From assembly GCA_009823395.1 (NCBI GenBank), contig CM020509.1, positions 7,410,001 to 7,474,000 on the forward strand: a DNA stretch of 64,000 nt, read 5' to 3'. Of this stretch, positions 1 through 12,700 are shown piece after piece. The position numbers were made by a program, and so were the translations under genes. Origin of the DNA: Thamnaconus septentrionalis. Its lineage: Eukaryota; Chordata; Actinopteri; Tetraodontiformes; Monacanthidae. The number at the start of each line of letters is the position of its first letter. Within the stretch, counting starts at the first letter, position 1. The notes beneath the pieces are model-generated. The model saw only the letters and a list, made by a program, of their open reading frames with translations. It did no database searches and was not told where the DNA came from.

Positions 1-120
1 GCCATAATCCTAAGAGATTAACAAAACAAAACCTACACACAGCCTTAAGGCATCTTTTTTTTTTACAGATACATTATAGTGTTGTTGCTGCCCTATACAA
101 TAGCTGCTCATTGTACTTAC

Positions 121-182
121 GTTCTTTTTCTTCTTCTTGAAATCAATGCAGTCACATCTTTAACTTTGGCCATGGTCTGAAA
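121..182 (-). CDS. Candidate internal or first coding exon of an unidentified gene
   Basis: On the minus strand a pyrimidine-rich tract ending in CAG (AG at 184-183) is followed by 62 bases and then a consensus donor GTAAGT (120-115). Only one of the three frames is open; it reads FQTMAKVKDVTALISRRRKR and ends in split phase. An ATG in strong Kozak context (ACCATGG) lies near its start, so it could be the first coding exon spliced to a 5' UTR exon, or an internal exon. A second acceptor six bases downstream would give a 56-base exon. I do not recognise the peptide; it is basic at its end. The rest of the gene would lie left of the window. A chance splice-like segment remains possible. Confidence 0.4.
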
Positions 183-2440
183 CTGCAAGACAAAAGAAAA
201 CGAAACAGGATAACTGATGACGCATAAAATCTCAGTTTTTAACATAACATAAGACTACAACAGCGTCCACGTCCGCTGGTGGACATTTATGACCTTTGAC
301 CTTTGACTGTTCTATTAAAATGCTTTAAATTTCTTTACTTGGATACATTTGTGTGACAGTTAAATAATTTGTGGGTAAAAAATTGAAAAGGTTAATTTTG
401 AATTACATTTTTTTTAAATGTTATTTACCAAAGAATTACTGAATTCGATCATATGCATTGCTTGGTGAAAAGAAATCGAGGGTATAGTTGCTTGATGTGA
501 CTGGTGAGAGGGCAGAAGGCTGAGTTCCTGCAAAATTAGAAGAAATGAGATGTGCCGGGATTGTTTCATGGCTGAATTTCTTATAAGGGGGAAACTTGAG
601 AAAAATAACAGAAGAAGCCTAACATTGCTCGGTGTTGCAGTTGCACTATAAGCTTGTGAGGAATAAAACAGCTTTTCACAGCGACTCTCAGAAGAGATAA
701 TTAGACGGAGACCTCACTGCCCTCCTCACAGTAACCAAATAGAATTATATTTAGAATTCATATAATTTTTATTTTAGCTCTTGCAAGCTACACAATTGCA
801 TCTGATTTACTGTCCATGCTACTGGTCATTATTAATATTTAAAGGCCCATTAGGTCTTTCTCCCCGAGTAGCTTCCATGTTTTGCCGCGGATTTACCCCA
901 AAGCCCAACGAGATGAATCACTGTGAACACTCGACCAACAACAACAACCATTCACTGGTTCAGCCTTCTCAGATCCACCAAAACAAAAAAAAAATGAAAT
1001 AAAATACTAAAAATTATAAAATACTTTCCCAAAACTAAAACTAGACCCTGGTTCCTATGGTGGAAATGCACACAGTTCCTGAACAGGTCCCTCGGTGACG
1101 TTAATGCAGTGGGAAAGCTCCTTAACATTCCCTGCAGGGAAATAAAGAATTGGTGACCAGTACAAAGAGGAGACAAACAGCGATACACGGCGCAGATGTC
1201 TGGAATCCTTAATTCTGTTGACTAGTTGGGCGGCAATGGGGTGGCGGGTGGGGGCAGGACATGGACTGTATGCAGAGCAGGTTCAGCATGAGAAATTGAG
1301 CACTTTGTAGCCACTACATTTGATTCCTGCGGGACACGTTGGCAATCAGCGGCTAACACCGCAAACCCAGTCGAAAAATCAATCTTGATTTGTCCAAGAC
1401 GTGTCCTCTATGTTTTAAGTAGCGGCCTGACCCAAGCGGCTGCTGGGGGTCAAAATTGTGCAATCAACATCCCAACAGTTTGGTTTCTTTTCTCGTCTTT
1501 GTGAAATAAACCGATTCAGTTCCCAGGACTCAAGCCTAAGTGGCGATAGCACACAAGGGCGGCGCGGCAAGGATTTATTCAAGGAGACTGTTTGCTGATG
1601 GCGTCTTGTACATTTCAATGGGAATCAGGTTATTTAATAACGCAGGGCCCCGATGTGGCCTGTGATTTTATGTCACTTCTATTACTGGATAAGGGAGGTT
1701 TTGCTTGGATCATACGTATGAGGAGCAGTAGGCTGGAATGAAATGAAACTATGGCTGCTTCTGGTTCAACGAAAAAGACTAAACAGGTACAATGCAGTTG
1801 CATTTCTTTCCATTATTCAGACCAATTCTCAACACTACCATTATGTTAATTCAAATGATAACACATTTTGCACACCAAGTACCAAGAGAGAGTCTGCATG
1901 ATGGTGTTGTCTGTTTGTTCTGTTTGTTAGACTTTGTAACTAAGATCATTAGAATAATCTGAAGAAGAAATGATTTTGTCTTCATTGAGAACCACTTATC
2001 CATCATGCAAACGATAATGCAAGAAGCACGGCTGCAGTTTCAAAAAGAAACCAACTTTGTGTGCGACAACTACTTCATCTACTTAATACAAGTTCACAGC
2101 GAGCTATTGTGGCACAGTTTAATCAGGCATCAAGGTTGTGGTGTGCGTTTGGTCGACGTGTGATAAAATGCAGCCCATCCTGTCTTTACTGCACTGTGGA
2201 AATCAATCACTGAACAGTAAGTGCACAGCCAATAAGCACACTAACGCAGTATTAAGCTGTAGGCCAAAGCTACAAATTTAAAGAAGGCGTAGCTTTGCTG
2301 CTACTGACTTACTTAAGAGTCACTGAAGCAGCTAAATGTATAAATCAGGGGGAGTATTACTGACACTGGTGAGAGGTGGCAGGACAAATACATCTTTTCA
2401 GATCAGCAGAAGCAGCTAAAAAAAAAAAAAAAAAGGAGGC
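183..2440. other. Noncoding stretch, no gene seen
   Basis: This stretch is AT-rich with short scattered open frames only, none with a recognisable protein. A poly(A) run lies near 2418-2434. I see no RNA gene or clear mobile element. If the exon at 121-182 is real, this stretch would be the intron or upstream flank of that gene. Confidence 0.6.
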
Positions 2441-2975
2441 AGAAGTTGTGTCTGCCATCTCCAATGAAAACGAGCAGTGACAACTTCAGTCGTAAATTAA
2501 AGCCGGTAAATAAATCAGCCCGTGTTTGTGTCGCGAGTCGCCTTCTGCCAGAACACGACACCTGATCGCATTTGCATGAATATGAGTCAACTTGTCACAG
2601 TTAGCGGTCATCAGATGACACACTGTTTAGCCGCCTTTAGAGCAGATTATGCATCAATTACGGTTGTCCAAAGCAAAAGGGCAGCCCCTGTGTTATCATT
2701 AAAAACGGCGAAAAGAGCAATCCACCTGTGAGGCAGCCGGCTGATAAATAATGGGGCCTGGAGAGGCATTTTAAAGCCGCTCGCAGCCTTCCCTCCATAC
2801 AAATCAGGCGAGGCAGACAAACGGCCGCAGCATCGCAGCCGTCGCTCGCCGGTGATTAACAGTCCTCGCGGTTCGGGGGCGAAGTCGACGCCGCCGTGTT
2901 GAACTCTCGCTTGCCACGTCTCATTATCTGCAGCCGGCTAATGGAAGGAGGAGACAAATAATTCATCCGCCCCGG
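2441..2975. promoter_or_regulatory. Candidate cis-regulatory block with octamer and AP-1 motifs, CpG-rich right half
   Basis: The left half carries an octamer ATTTGCAT (2570-2577) closely followed by an AP-1 type TGAGTCA (2583-2589) and homeobox-like TAAT/ATTA cores. The right half (about 2780-2960) is rich in CpG, unlike its AT-rich surroundings. Clustered motifs and local composition are what is seen; the enhancer role is inference. No open frame of note crosses it. It could equally be an unmethylated CpG patch with no function. Confidence 0.3.
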
Positions 2976-3224
2976 TGGTGACATGGAGCATAACAGGTCT
3001 CCGCAGGAGGGTGGAGGGGTGGATGGGGTGGGAGTGCGGGGCTGAACAGCTTGTCAGTCAGAGGGCGGGGGAGCGAGGGGACACTCAGTAACAAGCGCTG
3101 CCAGGTCAAACCGACGCTTCTGATGAAGTGCGTCTCACCGGCCAGTTTGAGGCAAAGCGCAAACAGAGAAAAAAATACACACAGAGAAAACCTGATAAAA
3201 AGAAAAACATCTGCACTTTGAGTC

Positions 3225-3300
3225 AAGATTCAAGATTAGAGAACTTTATTTGTCACATGCTCATGCTGGATATGCAGTGAAAGGTAAAAGTGGCAATGCT
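3225..3300 (-). repeat. Possible retroposon 3' tail fragment
   Basis: The segment reads like the reverse of the 'tgacaaataaagtt' tail found at the 3' end of many teleost non-LTR elements. Only the short tail is recognisable and no coding remnant flanks it, so the family is not assigned. Confidence 0.3.
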
Positions 3301-3855
3301 TACCGCAGATCGTGCAAACAGAAAAAACATTTACAGTTAAGAAAGACAGAGCAGTGCACTGCATGCAACCAAATTTTTGGTTGTAATATGTCTTTTTGAA
3401 AACGTTTCCTTGAAAATCATTCTAGACCTTAACACACCAGAAGAGGTGAAGTGCATGTGATTTATTTCAGTTATCGTCACGGAAAATGCACGTAGTGAAC
3501 AATAAAAAAGTACAATGCCTCTCGAGGCAGAAAGAGAACTTTTGGAAACTGAAAAAGACTTGACCAGACTAATCTGGACCAGCTGAACCAGCAGTGATTT
3601 TACTATTGATGCAACATTACAGTGCAGGACCCAGAGAACCTTACAGTTATATTCATGACATTTTTCTTTTTACAAAAAACTAAAAGATAAAAAATAAAAA
3701 GTGGAAAGCCCATCCAGCTCCACAACCAGCTATTAACACTTTTGATTGGAGCTTCTCAGAATGGACGTGCGAGACAGAGACTTCTCACCAATGTCGCTTC
3801 ATTACAGGAACCTTATGACGACTGCAATCGCACTTACAAATGAAGGAAGCAGATA

Positions 3856-3876
3856 TGACTCAGTCAGACTGAGTCA
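3856..3876. promoter_or_regulatory. Perfect palindrome with two AP-1 (TRE) sites
   Basis: Ten-base arms (3856-3865 and 3867-3876) are exact reverse complements around a single base. TGACTCA (3856-3862) and TGAGTCA (3870-3876) both match the AP-1/TRE consensus TGASTCA. Binding is inferred from the motif only. Confidence 0.45.
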
Positions 3877-5025
3877 ATCCATCGCTTGCATAATGACGAG
3901 AAAAATAATGATTCTTCCGGTGTCCTTTCACGAGAGCAGGCTTGTCAGTGTGGCGCAGAGCAACCACAGCCAAGTGTCTGTGCTGCGTGCGAGGAAGGAC
4001 TGCGGACTCATGAAAGAGGGATGCACATGCTGTCCCGATAAAGCGCTTGGTTTTTTTTGTTTGTTTTCACCCACAGACTGTGAATCTCCCCACCTGCAAA
4101 ATGAGCTTAAGTGAACAACATTTATTTTTTCCCAGGGACAGAAAAACAATCGCTTCCTAAATCCGGCTGATTTTCTTTGAGTGTGTATCTACGTCTGCGT
4201 GCCCTGTTGTCTGCAATTCACACTGGCTTTGCACATCCACTCTTGAATATTTATGCGCATGCATCGGCTAAACCGGAGCTGCGCGGCAAACTCAATTTGC
4301 GAAATTGGTTCTACTTGAAGGTTGGTGATTTATGGGCAATCTTATGTTGTGTAAACTTACGGTTCCAACAATTCATTAAAAAAAAAAGAAAAAAGAAAGA
4401 GGAGCCGTTTCATTGTTTCCGTCCTGTCTTTAGGCCGTCTGCGGATAATGAAGCCTCGCCCGCTTTGCAGCAGATTGAGCTGCAAAAGCATAGAACTGGG
4501 AGGTAGAAAACAGAAAACAGACGAGCATAAATAATCAGGCCTCGCCGCCGTCCAAATGGTTTTGGTGTTGGGAATTGCAGCAAATGAAAGTGGTGGGGAG
4601 CGGTGAAAATAAGGCGCGGGAAGGTCCAGAATTCATCAGCCAACCTCGCAAAACTGAGGGGAATTAACAGAAAGTGCGGCTCTGCCCTGAAATAACCCAG
4701 TTTATGACAAATTCATGACCTCAGCTACAGCGAGGGAAATGTGTCACACAAGATGGACCTGCAGCTCAACACACGCTTAAAGTTCTAGTCCATGCAAATA
4801 TTATATGACAGGGAACCTGCGGTCCAATAACTCAAGCATTATTCCAGGACCTTCGCTTCAGGTCATTTGTGTTATGTTGGTAGTTTCAGATTTATAAAGT
4901 TGTTTTTTTTAACGTCTTGCAAACAGCATCTTCAGAAACTGGCACAAGCTCTCCAATGTTGCTGATCCTTGTGTTGACTTCTGCCTCTCTATCTTGGACT
5001 AAACGCATCCGGCCCACAAAAGGTG

Positions 5026-5222
5026 TCTATAACTGCTTTTTCAATACATTTTTTTCGCAAAATAAAAGCTAAATATTTCTAAAAATTTCGACAAAGTACA
5101 ACTGCAATTTGCAGGTGTTTCCATTGAATGGTGTGAAGCACATAAGCCGTAAAATCTCATCCTGCTAGATTTTACGAGAATTAATATTGCTTTTGTTTGT
5201 TTACGTTTGTTGGTTGTCGTAA
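5026..5222 (+). repeat. Dispersed repeat, copy 1 (MITE-like)
   Basis: This segment matches 26220-26392 on the opposite strand, with scattered substitutions and small indels. The best-matching core is at 5075-5150 and contains 'gcaggtgtttccattgaatg'. The shared block has no open frame. Short length, AT-rich ends and two dispersed copies in opposite orientation suggest a non-autonomous DNA transposon, but the terminal repeats were not delimited. Confidence 0.6.
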
Positions 5223-5413
5223 TTTTTCCTTTGGTTACTTGTAAAAATTTTTTATCTCCTCCTCCGTCCAAACATTTTCACTTGAAGTGAACTGGTCATG
5301 TAAAAAAGTATTTTTGTCTGAAAAATCACCTCATGAGAGAGTAAAAACCTTTTAGCCCTATTTGAGAGGTTTTTCAAAGTTTATGTGTCCCCATTACAAC
5401 GCACACAAACACA

Positions 5414-5465
<52 letters not shown>

Positions 5466-8400
5466 CAAAATATGTGTAAATATTTACGCAGAACACATTT
5501 TAAGAAGGGAAATAGCAAAACATTGCTAAAACCAACATCTCTGGCTTTCACACGACCCCAGATTAGATCAATAAGAATTAATTAAACGTAAAGTCAACCA
5601 TTGACATTACTGCTTATAAAGTGCATTTGCTCGCTGCCTATGTTTCCCAACTCGGCTACGCACACTCCTCTGACCCACTTTTCCTCTATTTTTGACAAGG
5701 TTGTGTGCGCCACGCTGGGAATTATGTGGGCTCTTGTCTCTCATTCAAAATATTTCTCAACTCCTTTTAGATTTGCGTGTTCCTTTTTAAGGGAGAGCAC
5801 ATTCTGTTTCTACACGAGCAAACTCTAAAGGGCACAGTAGGAGGCCTGTTAAGTCTTACAAGTGGATAATCAGGGGAACCTCAGCACACGCACGTGCACG
5901 CACGCACACACAGCTGCACAACAGAAAAATAAAAAAATTAAAAGCAGAGCAACAAGCACAGTTATTTGGATTTGGGACAGAAGCTCTGAGACAGAGGGGT
6001 TTGAAAACCTGAGGGACGCAGACGCACGGGTTATCATGTCCTGCCTGTGGTGCCGCCGCCGCACGCTCCGCTAGCTGTCATGCTAATTAAATAGCGCGAA
6101 AGCCTCACCATAGCGCCAGATGAGAGGCATTCACAGAATTCTGAATGCTTTATCGTCCCCCTGGGTCTGGATCAGATCTGAAAAAAAATTATTAATGACT
6201 GCGGAGGTCTGTCCTTATAAAGACACATCTGCTGCTGCAGGGGATAAGAATAGATGTGGAGGGTGGCAGAGCATGGGAGCCTGCACAGTGGAAGCACAGG
6301 GGAGACGGTGTGGGTGAAAACAAGGTAAATTCCACACGTAGCTCAGAGAGAAGAAAAACTAGTGGTGGTAAACTATTGCAGAAGAGCTTAGTTGTCACTA
6401 AGTTGTGAATGTGTAGCTTCGCAGCTCAATGTCCACAGATAATGTCAGGCTGACACCCTTCGATGCTCAAGACAAAATAAAATCCTAAATTATAATTCAC
6501 AGCAAAACCAAACAGTACAGCGGAAATACCAACAGGCGCATCTGCTCAATTGTAAGATTATTATTACATCCATCACTTGAGGTTGTCCACAAAGCAGTGA
6601 TGATTGATGGCTCATTTCCTCATTTCCGTTTGTTCGGCAAACACTGACAGCCAGTGATGAAACGATATCTCATGGAGCCACTTTAAAAGGCCACGTAAAC
6701 ACCTTCAGCAAATCATCTTCAGCGTTATTAAATCTATATCATTTCTGGACACGTTGGGAGTTTATCCTGCCCTGCACTGCACTGCTGTCCAGCGGACAGA
6801 AAAATGATGCAATACCTATCAACAGGCAGTGTGAATCTACGGCCACCACAGATTTGTTTGAATTACGCTCCGTTCATCCGCAATAATGATAAATACGTCC
6901 ACGTGGCCAGCGTGCTCGTGTATTGTGAACCTGGTCGCAATCAAATCAGCCTGCACATCTGTGAAGTGGAAGTAGGGAGAACTAACGGGGGAGGGGGGGG
7001 GGGGGATTTGTTACACATGACTGGAACAGTTCAGACGGTATCATCTGCATCACACATTTTTGCTCACAATCAGGGTGTGTCTGACCAGTATGGGTCTGTC
7101 TTTGAGTGAACGAATGGAAATAATGAGCGAGGCTCACTGTTCACATTCACTCCTGTCCCTGCCCTGTTTTGGAGGTCAATGGCTGGTAAGAATTCCTATA
7201 AACTGAAAATGTTTTACTGCAGACAAAAAAAAACTTTTAGAACGACAAATGCAGGATGAAAACTCTGTTCATTTTGTCTATCTCCGGAGTGAGCCAAACT
7301 CCACTTGGATGTGAAAAAGAAAACCATGTAGCGCCGATAAAAGCATTTTTGTTCCCCACTCAGTCACATCACCATCCCAACTAATTGCATATTGCATGTT
7401 TTACTCATTTCGTGTGTCACCACTTTGTACCAGGAATTAAAAACTAATTTCTACCTCAAAATTGAAACGTAATTGAAAGGTAGTGTTAGAAAAAAATCAG
7501 CTTCAGCATTGGGCCGCAGCAGCAGCAGCAGCAGGACTCTGTTGTCTTCCGCCAAATCAAACAAAGTGCTGAGGAACAGTTGACGGCTCATGAGACCTGT
7601 TGGTGTTAATCTGGTTTCACAGCATCCCAGATCAAAATCAAAGGCTGCTTTCACGTGTGGATTGACTGGAAACACCCGTTGGCTCCTTTGGCTTTCGGCT
7701 CACAGGCAGCCAACAACAACAACAACTGCGCTCTGATGTAACACAAAAGTACCGAACCAAAATTTGCCGACAGGAAATTTGTCTCATCTCGGTTCCATTC
7801 GAACCCCGGAGCCTTTTGTGTTTTCAGCAAGAGCCCGACCAACCTGGCAACCAAACCAGTAAGCATTGATACAAGGTGCCTGGCAAGATGTTCTCAAATT
7901 GCTTTGGCTCCCAGATAAATATTTGTCTATAATTCACTCTCCTCAGCTTATATTAATGACATCTTGTACGATTACATTAAACTTTTTTGTAGATCCCTTT
8001 CTTCTGTCACTATTCTAGCTCTGTTACCATGACAGCATCGAATGAGTGCTCGTTATGCTCCAGCTGCTAGTCATACGACAACGCTAGGGTCACGCCTGCC
8101 TTACGAAGTGACAAAAACAAGCACCTCCCCAACAAACGTCAACCGAACAGATGTTTATTTGCCACGTCTATTTGTTTTCCTTGAGACATGTAGCAAAGGA
8201 GAAGTTCAGACAGTCTGTCTTGGTTAGGTTAATGAATACACATAATTCAAAGTGACATGGGGAAAATTCAAATCACTTTCTACTTATTTCCTCACCCACT
8301 TTGTTAACACCTGCACTGATCCACCCCGGTAGCCACCCTTGGGCTACTCGGGATGAAACATGGTTTGCTGTTGGCACGACGGGTGTCTTCACATTTTACA

Positions 8401-9480
8401 AATGATCTTCAGATGGTTTTGCCGGGGTTGAAACAAAGAACATTGAACAATAATGACCAAAGAACTCTGATCAATGTCAATCGTCCGTCTGTGGTTTGGA
8501 CAATACGGATAACTGAAACGAACATCCATCGACAGGTCTTCACCGGACAAGTGAAGAAGACGCGAGTGTCTGATAGAAGCTTGATTCAAAGGCGTGTGTG
8601 TGACCTGATGGAGTGCTCTGTGACAGGAGGGCAAAACTGCCCGCAGCGCCAGCCTGTTAACTGTACTTATTGATTCTGAGACCGCCGCAGGGCTGAGGTG
8701 GGTAATTGGATGATTTTTTTCCCCCCACCGATCTGTGTCTGCGGGGACAGACCAAGGCCCCGGTAGAGAAATGGTCACATTGTGGCCTTAATGAATATCA
8801 GCAGGATACGTCACAACTAAGGTGGTCGTCGCTGTCGACTCGCCAGCTCTCGCAAGGAAATTTAAGAGTCTATCCTGAATATTTATGGGTGCAAATAAAA
8901 GTGAGACATGGGTTTATCTGTCAGCATGCTGCCAGACTGTAAAAAATTTGGGTCGCACCCTCCTGGCAAAGGAATCAGATTTGATTTGTGATCAGTAGAG
9001 GATTTTGTTGCCTCGGGGCGGCATTAGACTGCAAACATAAGTGAATTTGGCAATTTTTCAGAGGCTGTCAAGCTGCAGTCAAATAACTGCCCTGAGAGCC
9101 TGTGAGAGAGGCGGGAAGGTTTTTTTGTTTCTTTCTTTAAAAAAAGCAACACAGAGTTTGCTCAGCGACGTCTGGGCCCAAAATTGAGGAGACGCCAAAG
9201 AGAGGAGCAACAATAAACAGACTTTGGAATTCAAGAGATGGAAAATGGAAATGATCTATTAATGCAGATCAGAAGGATACTTTCAGATAGTAACGCAACA
9301 ACAGTGCGCTGTTCATTACAGTCTCAGAGCACCGTCATAAATTCACATTGAAATTCTGACATCATTTGCAGCGGGTGAATGCATTTTCATACAAATACAA
9401 CGGGCCAACGTGTGGAACACCCAGTTGGACTATTGGATTATTAGAGGCACTAAAAAAAAAAAAAACAGGCAATGATGCTG
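5223..9480. other. Noncoding stretch with simple repeats
   Basis: It holds a long GT microsatellite (5417-5458), a short CAG tract near 7506-7524, a CAA tract near 7717-7732 and a G run near 6988-7005. Open frames here are short and unrecognised. I see nothing that supports a gene. Confidence 0.6.
5417..5458. repeat. (GT)21 microsatellite
   Basis: Twenty-one uninterrupted GT units are seen directly, followed by a short imperfect extension. Confidence 0.97.
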
Positions 9481-9499
9481 ATTGTTATAGTCGCTCATA

Positions 9500-9780
9500 A
9501 ATGGTGCTAAATTGGGAGGGCGTGCACAATGGGTGGTTATGACTTAAGAATTCAGCAATGCAGCTCAGGCCAGTTGATTGCCTCAACTGGCCTCAGAGAC
9601 ATTGTTTAATTGCTGCGCGGCACTAAGCTTTTAAACACGAATTACCGCCTGGCGGTCGTCTGACGGCTGTGCGTTTTGTCCGTGCGGCGGCAGCGGCGGC
9701 GAGATTACAGTTTACGGCCGCATCTCTCCCCGCAAATCTGATGTGTTCACAGACCTGCATTAGTCTTGGCGAAATAACGA
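9500..9780. promoter_or_regulatory. Candidate regulatory block with an 11-base hairpin and CpG-rich flank
   Basis: A perfect inverted repeat with arms AGGCCAGTTGA (9567-9577) and its complement (9583-9593), separated by five bases, lies next to homeobox-like TTTAATTG and a CpG-rich stretch (9640-9725). Composition and motif grouping differ from the AT-rich surroundings. A conserved noncoding element is plausible but cannot be shown without comparison to other fish. Confidence 0.25.
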
Positions 9781-12700
9781 TTTAACGACCTCCTAAATCT
9801 CACCGTCGAGACATGTAGTGGAATAATAAGAGGCCTTAACGTGTATTGTGTAGATGGGCTGTGAGTTCAGGCAATGAATACAATGAATGATTAGGCAAAA
9901 AAGAGTGCAGAGCTGCCGCAGTGTCAACGCGCTGAGGGCCTGATTTACTAAGAACACGCTAGCGCGTGCAAAATCGATTGCCCACGCACACATATTGCTC
10001 GCGCCATTAGTTTGCATGATTCATCAAATCAACGCTGGTCAGTGCTGTGTCTGGACTGACGATAGATATCAATGACATGCGGGCTGTAAACTTAACTTAA
10101 AGAATGCACTTGGACAATCCAGCTACCAAAAGGCTCATGACAAGTGGCTTTGAATCAGATCGCTTGTCTGCAACCAGGTCAGCATTTGTTGTCCTGTATG
10201 TGGTCGGTGTTTTTTGCGCAAAGTTAATGCCAGTCTTTCAAAAGTGCTAAATAATGATGCAAAAAAAAAAAACTGCAATCAGTTTCTGCTTCGGTAAATC
10301 ACATTTTGCGAGGCATAATCTATTTGCCTCATCTAAGGCCAATATTTATTCAGCCAAATACACCGAATGTAGTTTTTCCATGCGCCAACTGCAAATCAGG
10401 TAGTGAGACTGCAGCAAAGGAAATGTACATCCGCTTCCTATTCAAACTGTCCGTTGAGAAGACACTTTTCGCACGGCTCAACATTTTCTCCATAACCTGC
10501 AGATTAGTTCTGTCCATGGGGCATTTTTTTTTCTTTCATGTAATCTGCTTTGAAGGAGAAAAGAGGTGAGACAAAGTGCCACCGCTGCATTGTCTCTATA
10601 GAGACCAGGGGTCTCGTGGCCTTTTGTCTTGTGAAAATAAAAAACTGCTGAGGTGAGTTAATGAGAAGTGTCTTCCCGGAGGTCCAGGACCGTCCGGACT
10701 TTCAAGGACTGGACACTGCGTGAGGCTGTCATTTATCTGGACCTCTAGCTTTCAGGTTTTTGGGACTAGCCATCGTAAAGCATATCCAACACAATGACAT
10801 GAGACGAATGTGTGGCGATCCTTCTTTGACCTAGAATCTTCTGCATGGTCAATAATAGCATGTAGCTAGCACTCCGTCCTGCAACTATCATCTTGTGGAA
10901 GGGATTCTTGGGATGGACACTGACATACGATATGACATATGGATTGCAAAGGACTTTTTTTTTTTGCCTTTTTTAAGTCTGTATTATTAATCTGTATTAT
11001 TGTAGTAGTATGTATTAGTTTGCAGAAGTGCTTGGTTTTAAATGGTTGGGGGACCCTGACTACCTCTTTCCTTCATTGACAAGAAGCAGCTAGGTGGAGG
11101 TAAATAGACTGTAATTAAACATTACAGCACTTTTTTGGATGGTTAGCAATGTGATGCTGATCCCCTGAGAGTTTTGCCAAGAGGCAGTTTGGTTTGATTG
11201 TAACAAAAGTAGTGAGTAGGTAGAGTGTTTTCGGTCCTTCCTGGCAGAAGTAATTACATAAAGAGGTGATGTTCACATTGTCAGTCGTGTTTACATCTTA
11301 AAGGCAATCTGGTTGGCCCAGTCATGCCTCACACCATCGATTTACCACTGACCCTAACGGTGCACATGTGCTGGAGTCAGCAAGTGAGACAGATGGAAGA
11401 GAGAGAGATAGTGTGTGTGTGTCGGAGGGGGTGGGCTTATTTCTGGGGAAGTCAACTAACCTGTGTTTTGGGATTTGATGGTTGAAAGGACCGCTGGCGT
11501 CAATCAGTCAGGAGGGAAGTTAACAGAGGCATGAACTGTGGGAGTAATAGACTGGAAGATTGCGAGCAGCTGAGAACGCATGTGTGTCCAGCAGAGACCT
11601 CCAGAATGGAACCCAAACTCAGACAGACTGGGACTGCATGGCTTCATATTCCCATCGTCCAATTTTATGTCCATGTCTCTGGCTGTAGAGACTTTTTTTT
11701 CAAAGCAATGGGACTTTGGCCTTCCTTCATTATAATGTGCTGTGCTTGTCTTGGCCCCAGCTCCCCTGTAAGAGCAGGACAAGCCATGATAGCATCTGTT
11801 TATTTGTGTATCTGCCGAATATGCATATTATTCTGTTTTTTGTCCCTGGGGCCAGATGGTGCTTCAGTTTAACTGTCCATGGTTCATCATATACAGTATC
11901 TGCCATATTTTCTGTTTTATTTATGTTTTTACAGTTGCTGTGTTACAGCATCGTGCATCCTTTTTATTTATTTATTTATTTATAAAACTTTGTGGTATTT
12001 TGTCACTGCATTTTGCTATTTTTTTTTCTGCCACGAGATTGAAAACGGCACCATGGCATCACTCTATATGTGGTCTGTTGAGCTTTTTTGTTGTTCTTCT
12101 TCTTCTTTCTTCACACTAAGTCTCAGAATTCTTTTCTTGCAACACAGCAAAAGGAGACAGCCAGATAGTTTCACCTTTTGTTTTCCTTATTTGACTCAAT
12201 CTTAGTATTTTATCAACCAAACCTAAAAAAAAAAAACCCCAAGAAGACAGAATGAAATATCACAGCGCTGCTTGGCATTTTGAACTAACGTGTTTCAAGC
12301 TTGTATTTTCGAGTCACAGGCCAGTGTTGGCAGTGGCAGCGTGTTTATCAGGGGGAAACAGCAGCAGAAAAACCTTCAACTCGGGACTCCCAACAAAAGT
12401 CGGTCAAAATGACCTCGAACACCCGCCACAATCTCAAATAAAAAATGGTGTGCGAATCACGAGCCTGGCTTTATCGGACGAAATTGTGTTGTCGAAAATT
12501 TAAAAGAAAAAATCTTTGTGGGTAGTGAAGAGGAGAGGAAACGAGGCGGTAGCAGCCGTGTTAAGATGATCTTGAAGGGAGAGATACTATTAGCTGCGCT
12601 GAAATGCTTCTGATAGATTCCCTCACGAGCCGCCACTTCTCATCTCGGCAAGTGCAGGTGCAAGCGCGCATGAGTGGGAGCGCTCGCTCAGCTGGCGCGG

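Larger units (their letters stand above)
2976..5025. other. Noncoding stretch with a repeat fragment and an AP-1 palindrome
   Basis: A fragment at about 3225-3300, reading 'aactttatttgtcacatg', resembles the reversed 3' tail of a fish retroposon. A perfect palindrome with two AP-1 sites lies at 3856-3876. The longest open frame (3746-4114, 122 codons) has no recognisable domain and I do not call it a gene. Confidence 0.5.

Noticed and set aside
7506..7524. CAG repeat as a coding polyglutamine tract
   Set aside because: It is short, with no supported exon around it; a simple microsatellite is the better reading.
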